A DNA stretch of 64,000 nt from Orientallactaga sibirica (GCA_036365145.1 JAEOAD010000015.1:11029501-11093500), one strand, 5' to 3'; positions 11,440-22,860 are shown, numbered from the stretch's first letter. Notes: generated by a model not told the origin, from the letters alone. Numbers and translations: made by a program.

Positions 11440-11831
11440 TGTAGCAGACAGCTTCACATTGCTGGGATGAACATCCAAACTAGACACAGTTTATGAGAAG
11501 AAGGGGTTTATTTCAGGCTTACAGATCCAGGGGAAAGTTCCATGAATGGTAGAAGAATCTGCTTCCATACATCCAAACAGAGAGAAACAACTAAACAGCC
11601 AGTAAACACTAAAAGCAGCAAGTACATACACCAAATAGGATGCCCCTACCCCCAGCCACAGCTCACATTGCTCTTTTACACCTTTGGGCTGAAATTCAGA
11701 TTTTTCTCCTTAGGGTTGGACTCCAAGATCCACCCCCAGTGACACCTTCTCCAACCAGGTGGCTGGAGATCTAAGTTACAAGTTTAATAAAACAGTTGAG
11801 TCTATGGGGGACATACATTCAAACTACTATA
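11440..11831 (-). mobile_element. Solo ERVL-MaLR-like LTR inserted in minus-strand LINE-1
   Basis: The + strand reads TGTAGCAGACAGCTTCACATTGC to ACATTCAAACTACTATA, the reverse complement of a TG...CA LTR. It has the same order of landmarks as the copies at 21,192 and 55,415 (TTTATTTCAGGCTTACAGATCC, TTTAATAAAACAGTTGAG). The L1 resumes beyond the neighbouring SINE. Confidence 0.75.
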
Positions 11832-11887
11832 TGTCCAGACCTATTTACTTTTCTTTTTTTGAAGCAAGCCCAACAGACTGGCCTTTT

Positions 11888-12109
11888 TTTTTTTTTTTGA
11901 TGAGAGAGAGAGAGAGAGAGAGAATTGGTGTGCCAGGACCTCCAGCCACTTCAATCAAACTCCAGATGCATGCGTCCCCTTGTGCATAAGTGCAACTTTG
12001 CACAATTATGTTATTTGTGCGTATGACTTATGTGGGACTTGGAGAGTTGAGCATGGGTCCTTAGGTTTCACAGGAAAGCACCTTAACTGCTAAGCCATCT
12101 CTTCAGCCC
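11888..12109 (-). mobile_element. B2-like SINE
   Basis: T-rich tail, GATGAGAGAGAGAG, CTCCAGCCACTTCAATCAAACTCC, and GCTAAGCCATCTCTTCAGCCC at the end. It sits between the LTR and the resumed minus-strand L1. Confidence 0.92.
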
Positions 12110-12680
12110 AGACATGTTTCTTTTCTTGAGGATGTTTTTGGCTTTCTGAGGCCTTATGTTCTTTCATATAAACTTTGAAGCTATTTTTCTCTATCTCTGA
12201 GAAGAATGTTGCTAGATTTTTTTTGGAATTGCATTGAATTTGCATAATGCTTTTGGTAGGATGGCCATGTTCACAATATTAATTCTTTAAATCCATGAAT
12301 ATGGGAGGTCTTTCCATCTTCTGTGTCTTCCTCAGTTTGTTTCTTCAGTACTTTTGTGTTTTCTTTGTATAGGTCTTTACTTACATAGTTAATGATATTC
12401 CAAAGTATTTATTTTTTTGTGATTATTAAAAACAAGATAGCATTGTTTATCTCTTTCTCCATATATTTATCTTTGGTATATAGGAAGTCTACAGATTTTT
12501 GTGCATTGATTTTTGTATCCTCCCACTTTACTGAAAGAATTTATCACCTTTAGAAGTTTTTCATTGGAGTCTTCTGAGTCAGTTATATATAAAATCATGT
12601 CATATGATAATAGGGCTAGTTTGAGTTCCTCCTTACCAATTTGTAGCCTTTTTATTTGTTTCTCTTATCTATCACTTGAG
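12110..12680 (-). pseudogene. LINE-1 ORF2 reverse-transcriptase relic, minus strand, continued
   Basis: Minus-strand translation resembles L1 RT (KEELKLALLSYDMILYITD, KLLKVINSFSKVGGYK). The segment covers the same RT region that ends the + strand L1 at about 10,279, so this region exists twice in opposite orientation. The 5' limit is near 12,680. Confidence 0.8.
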
Positions 12681-13242
12681 CTAAAATGGAGGTAATTTTA
12701 ATGTGAACTTTTAATGGTTCTTATAGAAAAATCTTAATGTCCTTCATGTAAATGAATGGTCCAGGTAGATTTCAGATAATTTGTCACATACTCAGAAAGG
12801 CAAGAGAGAAAAGAAGATGACTATATTTCGAAAATATCACCTCAGTTGAAAATTTATATAAGTATATGCTCACTGCCTTCACTCTGCCCTTCACCTGTGG
12901 TTTCCAGCACCCTCACAAGGGTGGTTGAGCTGCAGCTTGGGCTACTGATCTACCAGACACACCAGTGTGTAGTTACTATGAAACTAGTTGAAAAGTCTCC
13001 AGCTCAGGAGCTCTGTGCCAGCCTTGCAGGTCAGAAATCTGAGGGCATCCAATAGTTAGTGAGCCTTCCTGCCCAGAGCTGAGCTCTCCTCTTCTGGCCT
13101 CAAAGGCGGAAGAGGAAGAAGTATCAGTTACCAGAGTCCGTAGCAGAATGCCAGGAGACAGGCTGGGCACTCCTCTTCACTCGGCAGCCTGAACAGATGC
13201 CCATCAGGCCTAGACAGGCCCCTGACAGGCTGGGCAGGGTAG
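12681..13242. other. No gene recognised
   Basis: Mixed-composition unique sequence between the L1 and a B1 copy. No coding or repeat signal is recognised. Confidence 0.5.
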
Positions 13243-13251
13243 TAGGAAGTT

Positions 13252-13256
<5 letters not shown>

Positions 13257-13288
<32 letters not shown>

Positions 13289-13421
13289 GTTTTGCAAGGT
13301 AGGGTCTCACTCTGGTCCAGGCTGACCTGGAATTCACTATGTAGTCTCAGGTTGGCCTTGAACTCATGGCGATCCTCCTACCTCTGCCTCCCGATTAAAG
13401 GCGTGCGCCACCACGCCCGGC
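13257..13421 (-). mobile_element. B1 SINE with target-site duplication
   Basis: T-rich tail, then GGTAGGGTCTCACTCTGGTCC through to GCGCCACCACGCCCGGC. It is flanked by TAGGAAGTTCCTTT at 13,243-13,256 and 13,422-13,435, a perfect 14-base duplication. Low divergence suggests a recent insertion. Confidence 0.97.
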
Positions 13422-13435
13422 TAGGAAGTTCCTTT

Positions 13436-15260
13436 CTGAAGCAGCCAGTCTGTCTTACTGGGAGCACAAGTCAGAGGCCAGGAGAGGTGGAGGAGGGAGC
13501 TAACACACAGCTGCACCCTGTAGGGTAGGGCCTAGAAGAGTTCCCAGTGCTAACTCACCTAGTTCTCCTTTCTTAATACATACCTGAAAGAGGCCTGGTC
13601 TTTTTCATGGTTTCAGGTTCATTGTAGTTCTGACCCTCATGGTCTGGAACTTTCCAATAGTAGAATCTCAGGTAAACTTACATGTTTTTCAAGTCATTTT
13701 CACCAATGTCCACTTTCCCTTCCTACCTCCACCGACTGCTAGTGCCATCAGCCTCCAGCGAGAGAATCTTCTGGGCTTGTTATACTTATTTCAGCCTTCA
13801 GAGGACAATAATCTCTATTTTGCAAACTAGACAAAAAAGATGAATACATCTTGCCCCTCTCCTGCTCACCCAGCAGGGACAAAGCTTCATGTGATCTGCA
13901 TATTGTTCTTTTTTAAAGTTCTAGTCCAGGTGTTTGCCAAGTTCATACTTGTAGGGCGAGGAGAAATGCTTAAATGCTCTTGAAAACAAAAAGGCAAAGG
14001 ACTCTGGGTTCTTTGAAACTACTTGCTCAAGATTTCCACACTTTCCTAATCTGCATGCTTGCATAGTTCACAGACACAAGATGCTCCCATCACCTGAAAA
14101 CTCATATTCATCATTAAACTTTGCTGTTTATCTTGAATTTCAATGCTCAGCCATAGCTGGGAAATTCAATGGTGATGTTGGTAGAATATTTCATTCTCAT
14201 TAAGATACAGTTAGACGATCCCACCATTAAAAGGAGCACAGAAGAGGGAAATCTACTCTTCTCTGATTAAATTTCAGGGAATTCCATCCTGATACTGGAA
14301 ACCTAATCAAAAGCCTATGGCTGGGGAGGTCATGTGTTCCCTCATGCAGAATGTGGCTGAAAGGCAGGGTAGACTCACTCCCAGTTTGGAAATGTTTCAA
14401 GATCACGAGGGTCTGAACTGAAAAAGTAGGGAACATTATATTTTTGAGAAATAACTTGGAAAGCACAGAGCATACCAGAGATCACCTAACTGCTATGCCC
14501 AACGATCAGTGTTCCACCAGAGGGACAGAAACCGCAGGGAAGTGTATTAAGGGATGATTGAAAGGAACTGACTTGCACTGGTCTGAAATCCACAGGACAG
14601 CTATCAGGAGGCAGGCTGGAAATCTATGGTGCTGGCTGAAGCTGCAGTCACAGGTAGAATGCTCATCTTCCACAGGGAGCCTCTGCTTCGAAGACTTTTC
14701 AACTGACTGAATCAAATGTACCCTCATTATCTAGAACAATCTATCTTAAAGTCAACTGTTTGTGAGCTTTAATCACATCTACAAAACACCTGCACAGCAA
14801 TACCCAGAATGGTGTTTGACTGGGTGGAGACTGACACATGAAGACACCACCACAGCTGACACTGCCTGTGCCCCAGAGAAGTGCAATGGGTCCCAGAGGT
14901 TAGGCCACAGCTGGCACCTGAGAGCTATGTCCCCTTTGGAGCTGAAGGAAAGGGTCTTATCCCTGATCATCCAGCATGGCTGAGATGCCTCATGAATGGG
15001 ACTTTGCACCACAGAAACCCAGGAAGACCAGAGCATCTGAACAAGGGACCATTTATGCACATTTTGTCAAATTTCTGTGTCTGCCAAGGAAACTATGGTC
15101 CAAAGCAATGGAATATCCAAGACCAGCTAAAAACAGAACTCCCAGGTGCAAAATGGGGAATGGAACCAGAGGACTAAGAGTGTGAAGAATGAAAGAAAAT
15201 CCTGTAAGAGAATCTTCTCCAACTTCAGATTTGGAAGGAACTCTTGGCTTTCCTGGCCTA
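13436..15260. other. Repeat-poor non-coding stretch
   Basis: No SINE, LINE or LTR copy is recognised across 1.8 kb, unusual in this window. Open frames are short and appear on both strands. It could hold regulatory sequence or very old repeats; nothing specific can be assigned. Confidence 0.45.
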
Positions 15261-15261
15261 C

Positions 15262-15405
15262 TCCATTACTGCACAGATGAGGAAACTGGGGCTGTAAGAA
15301 GAGAGGGTGGGACTGACACAAGGTCACTGTATGGGTTAAAGGTGGAACTGGAACTGCACCCACAGCCAGACCTCTCAGGATTAGTCGTTGGTCTTCCTGC
15401 CCCTG
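15262..15405 (+). mobile_element. MIR SINE relic (3' half)
   Basis: ACTGCACAGATGAGGAAACTGGGGC, then GACACAAGGTCACTGTATGGGTTAAAGGTGGAACTGGAACTGCACCCA matches the conserved MIR core and 3' part. Confidence 0.75.
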
Positions 15406-15639
15406 GGCCTTCTTCCTACCCTTCTGGGAAGCTGGAGACTTAATGACGGCTAAGTCTTATCTCCAGGTATCTAGAGCTTGGGCCATCACCTCAAACTTTT
15501 CTTGCAACAGAAGAATATGTTCTTTCAGTGTATTCAACCTTTTGACATTATGACACACTGTTGTCATTTTTCTATTTCTACAAAATTCACTCTCAAAAAT
15601 TGAGCAATGGAGTTGCAAAAAAATCCCCCCAAACTCATA
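15406..15639. other. Unrecognised spacer
   Basis: Nothing recognisable. Confidence 0.4.
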
Positions 15640-16150
15640 ACTTTTTCTTAATGAGAAGAACAACTTTATTTCAGAATGTAGTCCAAATGGTAGTTTCATC
15701 ATGATGGGGAATACATGGCAGAGCAGGTAACCCAGCATCACATCTTGCCACAGCAACAGGGGAAGGAAGTAATCTGAGCGAGCTAACTCTGAACACCCTG
15801 AGGGATCACTAATAAGCCTCTAAGTCTGCCCTGGGCATCACACTTCACCTAGCAAGGTTCCACCACACCAAAGATCCACAGCCTTAAATTGCCAACAACT
15901 GGGGACCAAATATTCAAAACACAGGAGGCGATGGGAGCTATTTCACATTCAGGTCATTACATTTTGCCTCTGGCCTCCATAGTTTTATTGCCATCTCATA
16001 GTGCAAAATGCATTTAGTCCAACTTTAAAAGTCCCCATAGTCTTTACCAGCCCCAACACTGTTTAAAAGTCCAAAGTCTCATTTGAATGTCACTTAAGAC
16101 AGCTTCTTAACTGTGAGTGTAAAATCAAAACACAAGTTTAGTACATTTTA
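15640..16150 (-). mobile_element. ERVL-MaLR-like LTR end plus start of internal region (degraded)
   Basis: CATTTTGCCTCTGGCCTCCATAGTTTTATTGCC...TAGTCCAACTTTAAAAGTCCCCATAGTC is the same sequence type that follows the LTR of the element at 17,663. Here it is older, and the LTR portion (15,640-15,960) is poorly preserved. Confidence 0.6.
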
Positions 16151-17662
16151 AAGTAAGTTTATGATTTTGTGTTGGGCCACAGTTTTAGTTATCCTGGGTT
16201 CGAAACAACCTGTGGGGTTTTGGTAGGACATATTTGATAGATAATTAGTTCAGGCAGCAGAAGACCTGGGGGTGTGTGTCATGAGAACAATTACAAACTC
16301 AGGAGAAACAAAACTACATATGGTCATAGGTGGTACCTGCATTAGTTGCCAAAACAAACTATGCATGCTGGCTGAGGGCCTGTGACCATCTCCCAAGCCT
16401 TCAAATAATTGGTTTTTGAGTACTTTTCACCATTATTTTGTTTTGTTTGGGAGTCTTTGCAATCATTTACAGTTGATTCCAACAGAGAATCTCAGCACAT
16501 AGACAATTCTGTGAGTGGCTGAAGAGTTCTTCCTGCATATTAGTGATCAAGTAGAAGGCATGAAGGGGGCGCTCAGCAAAGGACAATTGAGCTACTCAGA
16601 CTCTTATGTGACAGGACAAGTAGTCAAGTACGGACTTGAGGTGTCAAGCTTACAACAAAATCTTGAAGAGAAGTGCTGGGGGCCTCTGGGAGCCATGTGA
16701 GCCTGTTTGGCTCTGAGGCTATATAAATAGCAGTGACGACCACGACTAATCCACCTCCCAGGCTGGGTTCGGAGATCGCGTCAGTTGCTTGCAGCTCCTG
16801 AAATCCCTGCTCAGTACCAAATCCCTCTAGGGAAGAGGAGACTAACACTGGCAATAGAGGCAGAAAGATGCCTAGAGTCATGTCACACAGCTTCAGGAGA
16901 CAGCCTTACAACAAAAGGTCACATTTTTAAGTGGCTAATGCTAGCACCAGATGCTTAAGCTTGGAAGAATCAGGTTTGCAGAACCCTATCGTAGACGCTC
17001 TTATGAGCCTAAATGGTCCATTTTTTCCTGTCATGTGGAGCCAATGACCCCAATTCTAGATTGCCCATCCATTTGCAAATATTTTCAAGCTGGGTTTAAT
17101 GCTAGGTGGCTTGGTAAATAAAAAGATGTCCCATCCTTTCCAGGAGTTCATTCTAACTGAGGTAGAAGATAAGTCATATACATATACTGAACAAAACCAG
17201 CTTGGATGTGCTTGTAGCCAGACTTGGCTATGGACTCTGTGTCACACATGAAATGCCATATACAAGATGTTCTTTTCAACTGGACACAGTGATGGCCCTG
17301 GCCACTGTGGCCAAGTATAGGGAGCTCAGAGGAAGGACAGATCCCAGTTGCCTGGGTTGTTTAGGGAAGACTTTCTCCCTCCATTCCTTCTCCATGCTGG
17401 TAGCCATTGGTGATGAGTTTTAACCAAAGACCAGCTAGGTCTTGCTTGTAGATGTCACTTGTCATTTTTCATTTCTCAAACAATCATCTTCTGTAGGGTA
17501 CAAAAGGAAGGTGTCAGCCCTTTTGGGTCCCTCTCCTGAAGCTCTTACAGAGCAGAACTGGGAGATAAAGTCCTGATTCCAAGTCACCCAGTTTATTGTG
17601 TTCTGATATAAACAACTAAATGGACTCTGAAATCACTCCAGTTTCTGTAGGTAGTCTCCCCA
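16151..17662. other. Repeat-poor non-coding stretch
   Basis: No repeat or exon-like sequence is recognised over 1.5 kb. A TATA-like TATATAAATAG occurs at about 16,722, without other promoter evidence. Confidence 0.45.
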
Positions 17663-19677
17663 TGTTGCAGTCAGCTTTTAGTTGCTGGCAGAAAACCCCT
17701 GACAAGAGCACTTTATGGGAGGAAAAGCTTTATTTTGGCTTACAGATTCAAGGGGAAGCTCCATTATGGCAGGGGAAATTATGACATGAGCGTAGGATGG
17801 ACTTCACCCCTAGCCAGCATCAGGTGGACAATAGCAGCAGGAGAATGTGCCAAACACTGGCAAGGAGAATCTGGCTATAATAGCCATAAGTCTACCCCCA
17901 GCAATACACTGCCTCCAGGAGGCTCCAATTTCCAAAGAGCCATCAGCTGAGGTCCTAGCATTCAGAACACATAAGTTTATGGGGACACTTGAATTAAACC
18001 ACCACATTCTGCCCCTGGCCCCCATAAACTGGTAACCACCCATGATGTAAAATACAATACATTCAGTCCAACTTTAAAAGTCCCCATAGTTTTCAATGAA
18101 TCCCAATGACGTTCAAACATCCCCATAATACCAAACAAAACAAAACACCGTAGTGGTACAGAATAAACATTCACACTGCATAAGATGTCACTGGGCATAG
18201 CAAAAAAAAATATTCAACCAAAGCAAGATTTAAAACAAACAGATCAAACAACAAACTCTGTAGCTCCAAGTCTGACAATGTTAGCCAGTGATAAGTCTCC
18301 AAATTTATCATTCTAACCAGTGACAAGTCTCTGGAGTTCCAATTCTGCCCCTCTAGCTAGGCTATTCACAGTTACTAAAAACTTCATCAGGTGTTGGCAT
18401 CCCTCCTTGGTAGCCATCCCATAGTTCTGGCATCTCAACTGGGTTTCCACTGCAACCCACCATTCATCCTAATGGCTCCATCGGGTCTCCACTCAGGTAA
18501 TCTAGCAAGCCTGCTTCACATAGCCATTTCCAAAAAACAAAACCATGTTGCAAATTCAATGACCCTCTTTCCTACATTTTGTTAGACTTCATAGTACCAG
18601 GTGGCCTACAAATTTGTTAATCCAGGGGGGAATAACTTTGAAGAAAAGGAATCTTCTTTAGCATTCAGACTCCTTTAAAATAGTCCACATTCTTACTGCT
18701 ATCCCAGTGCTGATCAGCTGCCCAATCTCAATGGTTGCAATCTCTCCAACAATTGCATCTGAACAGGCAACAGTTTTGCCCCAAAGATTTAACTTTTTCT
18801 GTGCCATATCCCTCTTCTCACACCAGTCCATTCCTACACAATGCAACTCTGCACAAGTTCTCAGGACATGAGCATAACAGCAAGCCTTTCACATAAACTG
18901 CTTCTAGCCCTGTTCAGGTAAGGCTCTCTCTTTCCCTTATAAGCCAAACCTCACAGTCCTTAGTTCTTACTGCATTCAAGTCTTTCAACTCTGACCAGAA
19001 TGACCAGTCATTCAAGCAGTACTTACAGTTCTGCAAGGTGTCTCTTAGGTCAAGGTTTCAAATACTTACACATTCATCTCAAAAATCAGATCCAGGGCTG
19101 GAAAGATGTGTTAGCAGTTAAGGTGTTTGTCTGCAAAGCCAAAGGACCCAGGTTCAGCTCCTCAGGACCCATGTAAGCCAGATGCAGAAGGGGGCACATG
19201 TGTCTGGAGTTCATTTGAAGTGGCTGGAGGCCCTGAGTGCCCATTCTCTATCTGCTTCTTTCACTCTCCTTCTCTCTCTCTCAAATAAATAAAATATTTA
19301 AATTAAAAAAAATCAGTTTCAAAAGGTCAAAAGCCACACAGTCAGGTTTCTAGCCTCAAAGATCCCACCGTCTCAGTACCAATTTACTGTTGCAAGCTCA
19401 GTTGTTTCTAGCAGCTTGTCAAAGTTTTTATTTTCCAGACTTGAGAGAAAACTCCATGATGGCAGGGGAAAACGATGGCATGAGCAGAGGGTGGACGTCA
19501 CTTCCCGGCCAACATCAGGTGGATGATATTATCAGGAGAGTGTGCCAAGCACTGGCAAAGGGAAGGTGGCTATAACACCCATAAGCTCGCCCCCAACAAT
19601 TCACTGCCTCTAGGAGGATCCAATTTCTAAATGGCCACCAGTTGGGGACCTAGTATTCAGAACTCATAAGTTTATGG
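17663..19677 (-). mobile_element. Minus-strand ERVL-MaLR-like element with two LTRs (element 1)
   Basis: The 3' LTR is at 17,663-18,006; on the minus strand it starts TGTGGTGGTTTAATTCAAG and ends TGCAACA. It is preceded on that strand by a purine-rich GGGGGCCAGGGGCAGAA, a polypurine-tract candidate. The internal part is 18,007-19,387, with a SINE inside. The 5' LTR is at 19,388 to about 19,677. Next to it a TGGTACTGAGACGGTGGGA stretch is a degraded tRNA-Leu-type primer-binding site. No long open frame survives. The 5' LTR lacks its first ~30 bases and abuts element 2. Confidence 0.8.
19095..19310 (+). mobile_element. B2-like SINE inside element 1
   Basis: GGGCTGGAAAGATGTGTTAGCAGTTAAGG through CTGGAGTTCATTTGAAGTGGC, CT-rich tract and AAATAAATAAAATATTT tail. 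A short AAAAATCAG on both sides is a likely target-site duplication. Confidence 0.93.
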
Positions 19678-21538
19678 TGGACTGGCAAGAGAAACGGCCT
19701 GCTCTCCACAGGGCCAAGCAGAGAGAACAAAGCCAACCAGCCAGCCAGCCACCACAGAGCAAAACTACAGCCAAAATGTCACACAGCACACTTCAGGAAC
19801 TCCTGCTAGCACATTTGCATATCTTTACAATGGACTCTCAAACCATCACCACACCTTAAGACCGGGGCCCCAGTGACCTTGCCTCTAGCAAGGTGATTGC
19901 AGATGCAAACTATAAGTAATAAACCACTGAATATATTGGGGGACATATATTCAAACTACCACATTCCGCCCCTGGCCCCCAATATATTTAGCTCCTGGCC
20001 CCCAATAGATTTATAACTATCACACATTGTAAATTGTACTCAGTCCAATTTCAAAGGTTCTCACAGTCTTGATCAACTTAAGATAGTGAGTCCTGTAAAA
20101 TCAAACAAGTTAAATACTTTCAACATGTAAAGGCACAGAGTAAACATTTTAACTGTATAAGAAATAGCAAGGAGAAACTAAAACAATGAAAACTCAACCA
20201 CCATCAACAGTCATCAACTTCTGCAGTTCAAGTTCAATATAACCCGAGACTGACAGTCTCCAGGTTTTCCAATTCCGCCCCTCCAGCTGGGCAGAGTCGC
20301 CAGGAAAACTTTCATCCCATGCCAACACTGCACTCCATGGTAGCCCTTTTGCACAGTCCTGGTATATCCAAAACATCTTCAGGTCTCCATGCAAACCACA
20401 GTCTATCTTCCAAAGGCTCTTCCAGCCTATTCCTGAGGGTCTTCATGCCCTACCTCATGCCACATCTCAGCAGCGGCTCCTGGAACTGTGTGCAACTCAT
20501 GACCACTCCATGCATTTTCATATTTCCAAAACTAATACCAGGTGTGCAGGACACAGCCATATTCTTAATCCAGGGACAAAATAAACCATAGCCTTGAAAA
20601 GCAGGTTCCTTCTCCAGTCAACTCTTTCCAAAGAGTTTGCATTTCTAACAGTCTTTCCTCAGGCATCCTCTCCATTGTTTTAATGTAAATCAAGTCTGGC
20701 CACCTTCCTTCCACCTTCCTTAAGATTGCTAATGCGTTGACAATAGCAGCTCCAGTAACCTAAAACCGGTCTCAGTGCCTCTGCTTTTACCTTGCTTGAG
20801 GTTTTCCAACTTAAAATCTTAAAATCTCAGTCCAATATCTTCAGCCAAGCACATCAGTCCATTACAAATTTAACCTTGATCAAACTTTCTGGGCCTGGAT
20901 AGCGGAACGTAGCCATCCCTTATGCCAGTAGCCCAGTTCCAACAAAGCCCTCTGCCGTCTTTCCTTCCCCTTAGAAACCTCATAAGCCAAGCCTCGAAGT
21001 TCAATACTGTCTGCACTTAGCATTCTCAAACTCTCATCAGAATAGTCCATAAAACTTGGCTTACCACTCCAGAAAGCATCTTCAGTTGCAAGCACCAAGT
21101 CCATGCCCATTCCTCCAAAACAAAGGTTCCAAAAGACGAATATCCACACGATCTGGTTCATCTCACCCCACACTCCTCGGTACCACTTTACTGTTGCAGA
21201 CAGCTTCAGGTTCGCTGAGATGAACTTCCAGACCAGGCACAGTTATGGAGGAAGGGATATTATTTATTGAAGCTTACAGATCCAGGGAAGTTCCATAATG
21301 GCAAGAGAAACGGCCTGCTCTCCACAGGGCCAAGCAGAGAGAACAAAGCCAACCAGCCAGCCAGCCACCACAGAGCAAAACTACAGCCAAAATGTCACAC
21401 AGCACACTTCAGGAACTCCTGCTAGGCACATTTGCATATCTTTACAATGGACTCTCAAACCATCACCACACCTTAAGACCGGGGGCCCCAGTGACCTTGC
21501 CTCTAGCAAGGTGATTGCAGATGCAAACTATAAGTAAT
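19678..21538 (-). mobile_element. Minus-strand ERVL-MaLR-like element with two LTRs (element 2)
   Basis: The 3' LTR portion is 19,678-19,963, starting TGTGGTAGTTTGAATATATG on the minus strand and preceded there by CCAGGGGCGGAA. The internal part is 19,964-21,191. The 5' LTR portion is 21,192-21,538. Six bases from the 5' LTR, TGGTACCGAGGAGTGTGGGG (minus strand, 21,185-21,166) resembles a tRNA-Leu primer-binding site. The two LTRs share 238-240 bases that differ by only two one-base indels. The internal part is too short for gag-pol, so the element was non-autonomous. Both LTRs are truncated at their outer limits. Confidence 0.82.
20880..21161 (-). other. Open frame just inside the 5' LTR of element 2
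   Basis: An open frame of about 93 codons starts with ATG directly after the primer-binding-site candidate and ends near 20,880. The N-terminus is hydrophobic (IVWIFVFWNLCFGG). No retroviral domain is recognised, and it may be chance. Confidence 0.3.
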
Positions 21539-21548
21539 GGGAAGCCCT

Positions 21549-21793
21549 GGGCTGGAGAGATGGTTTAGAGGTTAAGGTGCCTGCCTGCAAAGTCTAGGAA
21601 CACCCGTTCTATTCTCCAGGTCCCACGTTTAGCCAGATGCAAAAAGTGACACAAGGGCACAATGCCACACTTGCCCACAAGGGGGGGGGGCACGCACGCA
21701 TCTGGAGTTCATTCACAGCGGCTGAGAGGCCACTGGCACACCCATTCTCTATCTGTCTCTCCCGCTCTCAAAAAAAAAAAAAAAAAAAAAAAC
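21549..21793 (+). mobile_element. B2-like SINE, long subfamily
   Basis: GGGCTGGAGAGATGGTTTAGAGG, the GTGACACAAGGGCACAATGCC block typical of the long subfamily, a G9 run at 21,682, and a 23-base A tail. It cuts off the outer end of element 2's LTR. Confidence 0.95.
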
Positions 21794-21975
21794 CTCCAAA
21801 CAATAATCAGCTGCTCTTGGGTAGTCTATCTCAAGGAGCCTGCTGCTATTCCCTTCATAATCCACCTCCACCATTTTTGCATTTTTGTTTTATTCTCTAA
21901 TAAAACTGTTTACTGCTTTGTTATCTGCATGTGCTCTTTCAAGTCTTTGAATATGATGCCAAGAGCATGAAAACA

Positions 21976-22260
21976 CCCATACCGAGACCATCAGTAACAG
22001 AGTCATGGAATCAACCTAGGTGCTTAACAGAAGAACAAAATTGTCATTTTTCAAATAGCAGGTGAAAAAAATAAAAAAGTGGGTGGAACTGGAGATCATA
22101 ATTTTAAGCAAAATAAATGGGACTCAGCCAAAATGTTCATGTTTTCTCTCACATGCAGACTTCCAAGTGGCATTAAAGTAAAAGGGGTTATTTAGGAAGA
22201 GGATGGGGACCAGAAGAGGAGGAAAGGTATGGGAGATAGGGTCAAAGTACATTATGCATG
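21976..22260 (+). mobile_element. LINE-1 3' end fragment
   Basis: CATGGAATCAACCTAGGTGC, then GGTGGAACTGGAGATCATAATTTTAAGCAAAATAAATG and GTTTTCTCTCACATGCAGA follow the order of an L1 ORF2 end and 3'UTR. Confidence 0.75.
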
Positions 22261-22267
22261 TATACAG

Positions 22268-22425
22268 GTACCTGGGGAGATGGCTTTGTTGTTAAAGGCC
22301 CTTATTTACAAAGTCTGCAGTCTGGGTTCTGTTCCTCAACACCCATGTACAGCCAGATGTACAAGCTGTCTGCAGCTTGTTTGCAATAGCAAGAGGCCCT
22401 GGTGCACCCATACTCTCTCTCAGAT
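22268..22425 (+). mobile_element. B2-like SINE, diverged
   Basis: CCTGGGGAGATGGCTTTGTTGTTAAAGG through AGCTTGTTTGCAATAGCAAGAGGCCCTGG. Confidence 0.8.
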
Positions 22426-22440
22426 AAATGTGTATTTTTT

Positions 22441-22599
22441 GTTTTGTTTTATTTTCCAAGGTAGGGTCTCACTCTAGCCCAAGCTGACCTGGCATTCACT
22501 ATGTAGTTCACCCTGAGGGGTGGCCTCAAATTCACTGCGATCCTCCCACCTCTGCCTCCTGAGTGCTGGGATTAAAGGCGTGCACCACCAGCCCAGCTT
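22441..22599 (-). mobile_element. B1 SINE with target-site duplication
   Basis: Full antisense B1. The 15-base duplication AAATGTGTATTTTTT flanks it at 22,426-22,440 and 22,600-22,614. Confidence 0.96.
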
Positions 22600-22673
22600 A
22601 AATGTGTATTTTTTAAGAAAGAAAGGAAAATGTTTAATAAAACTCAGTGTCTTTTAAAAAACTAAAAAAATTA

Positions 22674-22860
22674 AGCCAGGTGTAGTGGCGCATACCTTTA
22701 ATCCCAGCACTCGGGAGGCAGAGGTAGGAAGATTGCTGTGAGTTTGAGGCCACCCTGAAACTACATAGTGAATTCCAGGTCAGCGTGGACTAGAGTGAAA
22801 TCCTTCCTTGAAAAACCAAAAATTAAAAAAATAAATTAAACAAATAAAAAAATAAAAAAT
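22674..22860 (+). mobile_element. B1 SINE
   Basis: GCCAGGTGTAGTGGCGCATACC through GACTAGAGTGAAATCCTTCC with a long AAAT-rich tail. Confidence 0.95.

Noticed and set aside
10280..12680. Twin-primed (5'-inverted) single LINE-1
   Set aside because: The 3' parts face each other and the RT region is present in both orientations; twin priming gives the reverse layout.
14881..15177. 98-codon + strand frame and overlapping frames on both strands
   Set aside because: No family resemblance; lies next to a MIR relic and is probably non-coding.
16722..16740. TATA-like box as a promoter
   Set aside because: Isolated motif without other promoter features or a downstream exon.
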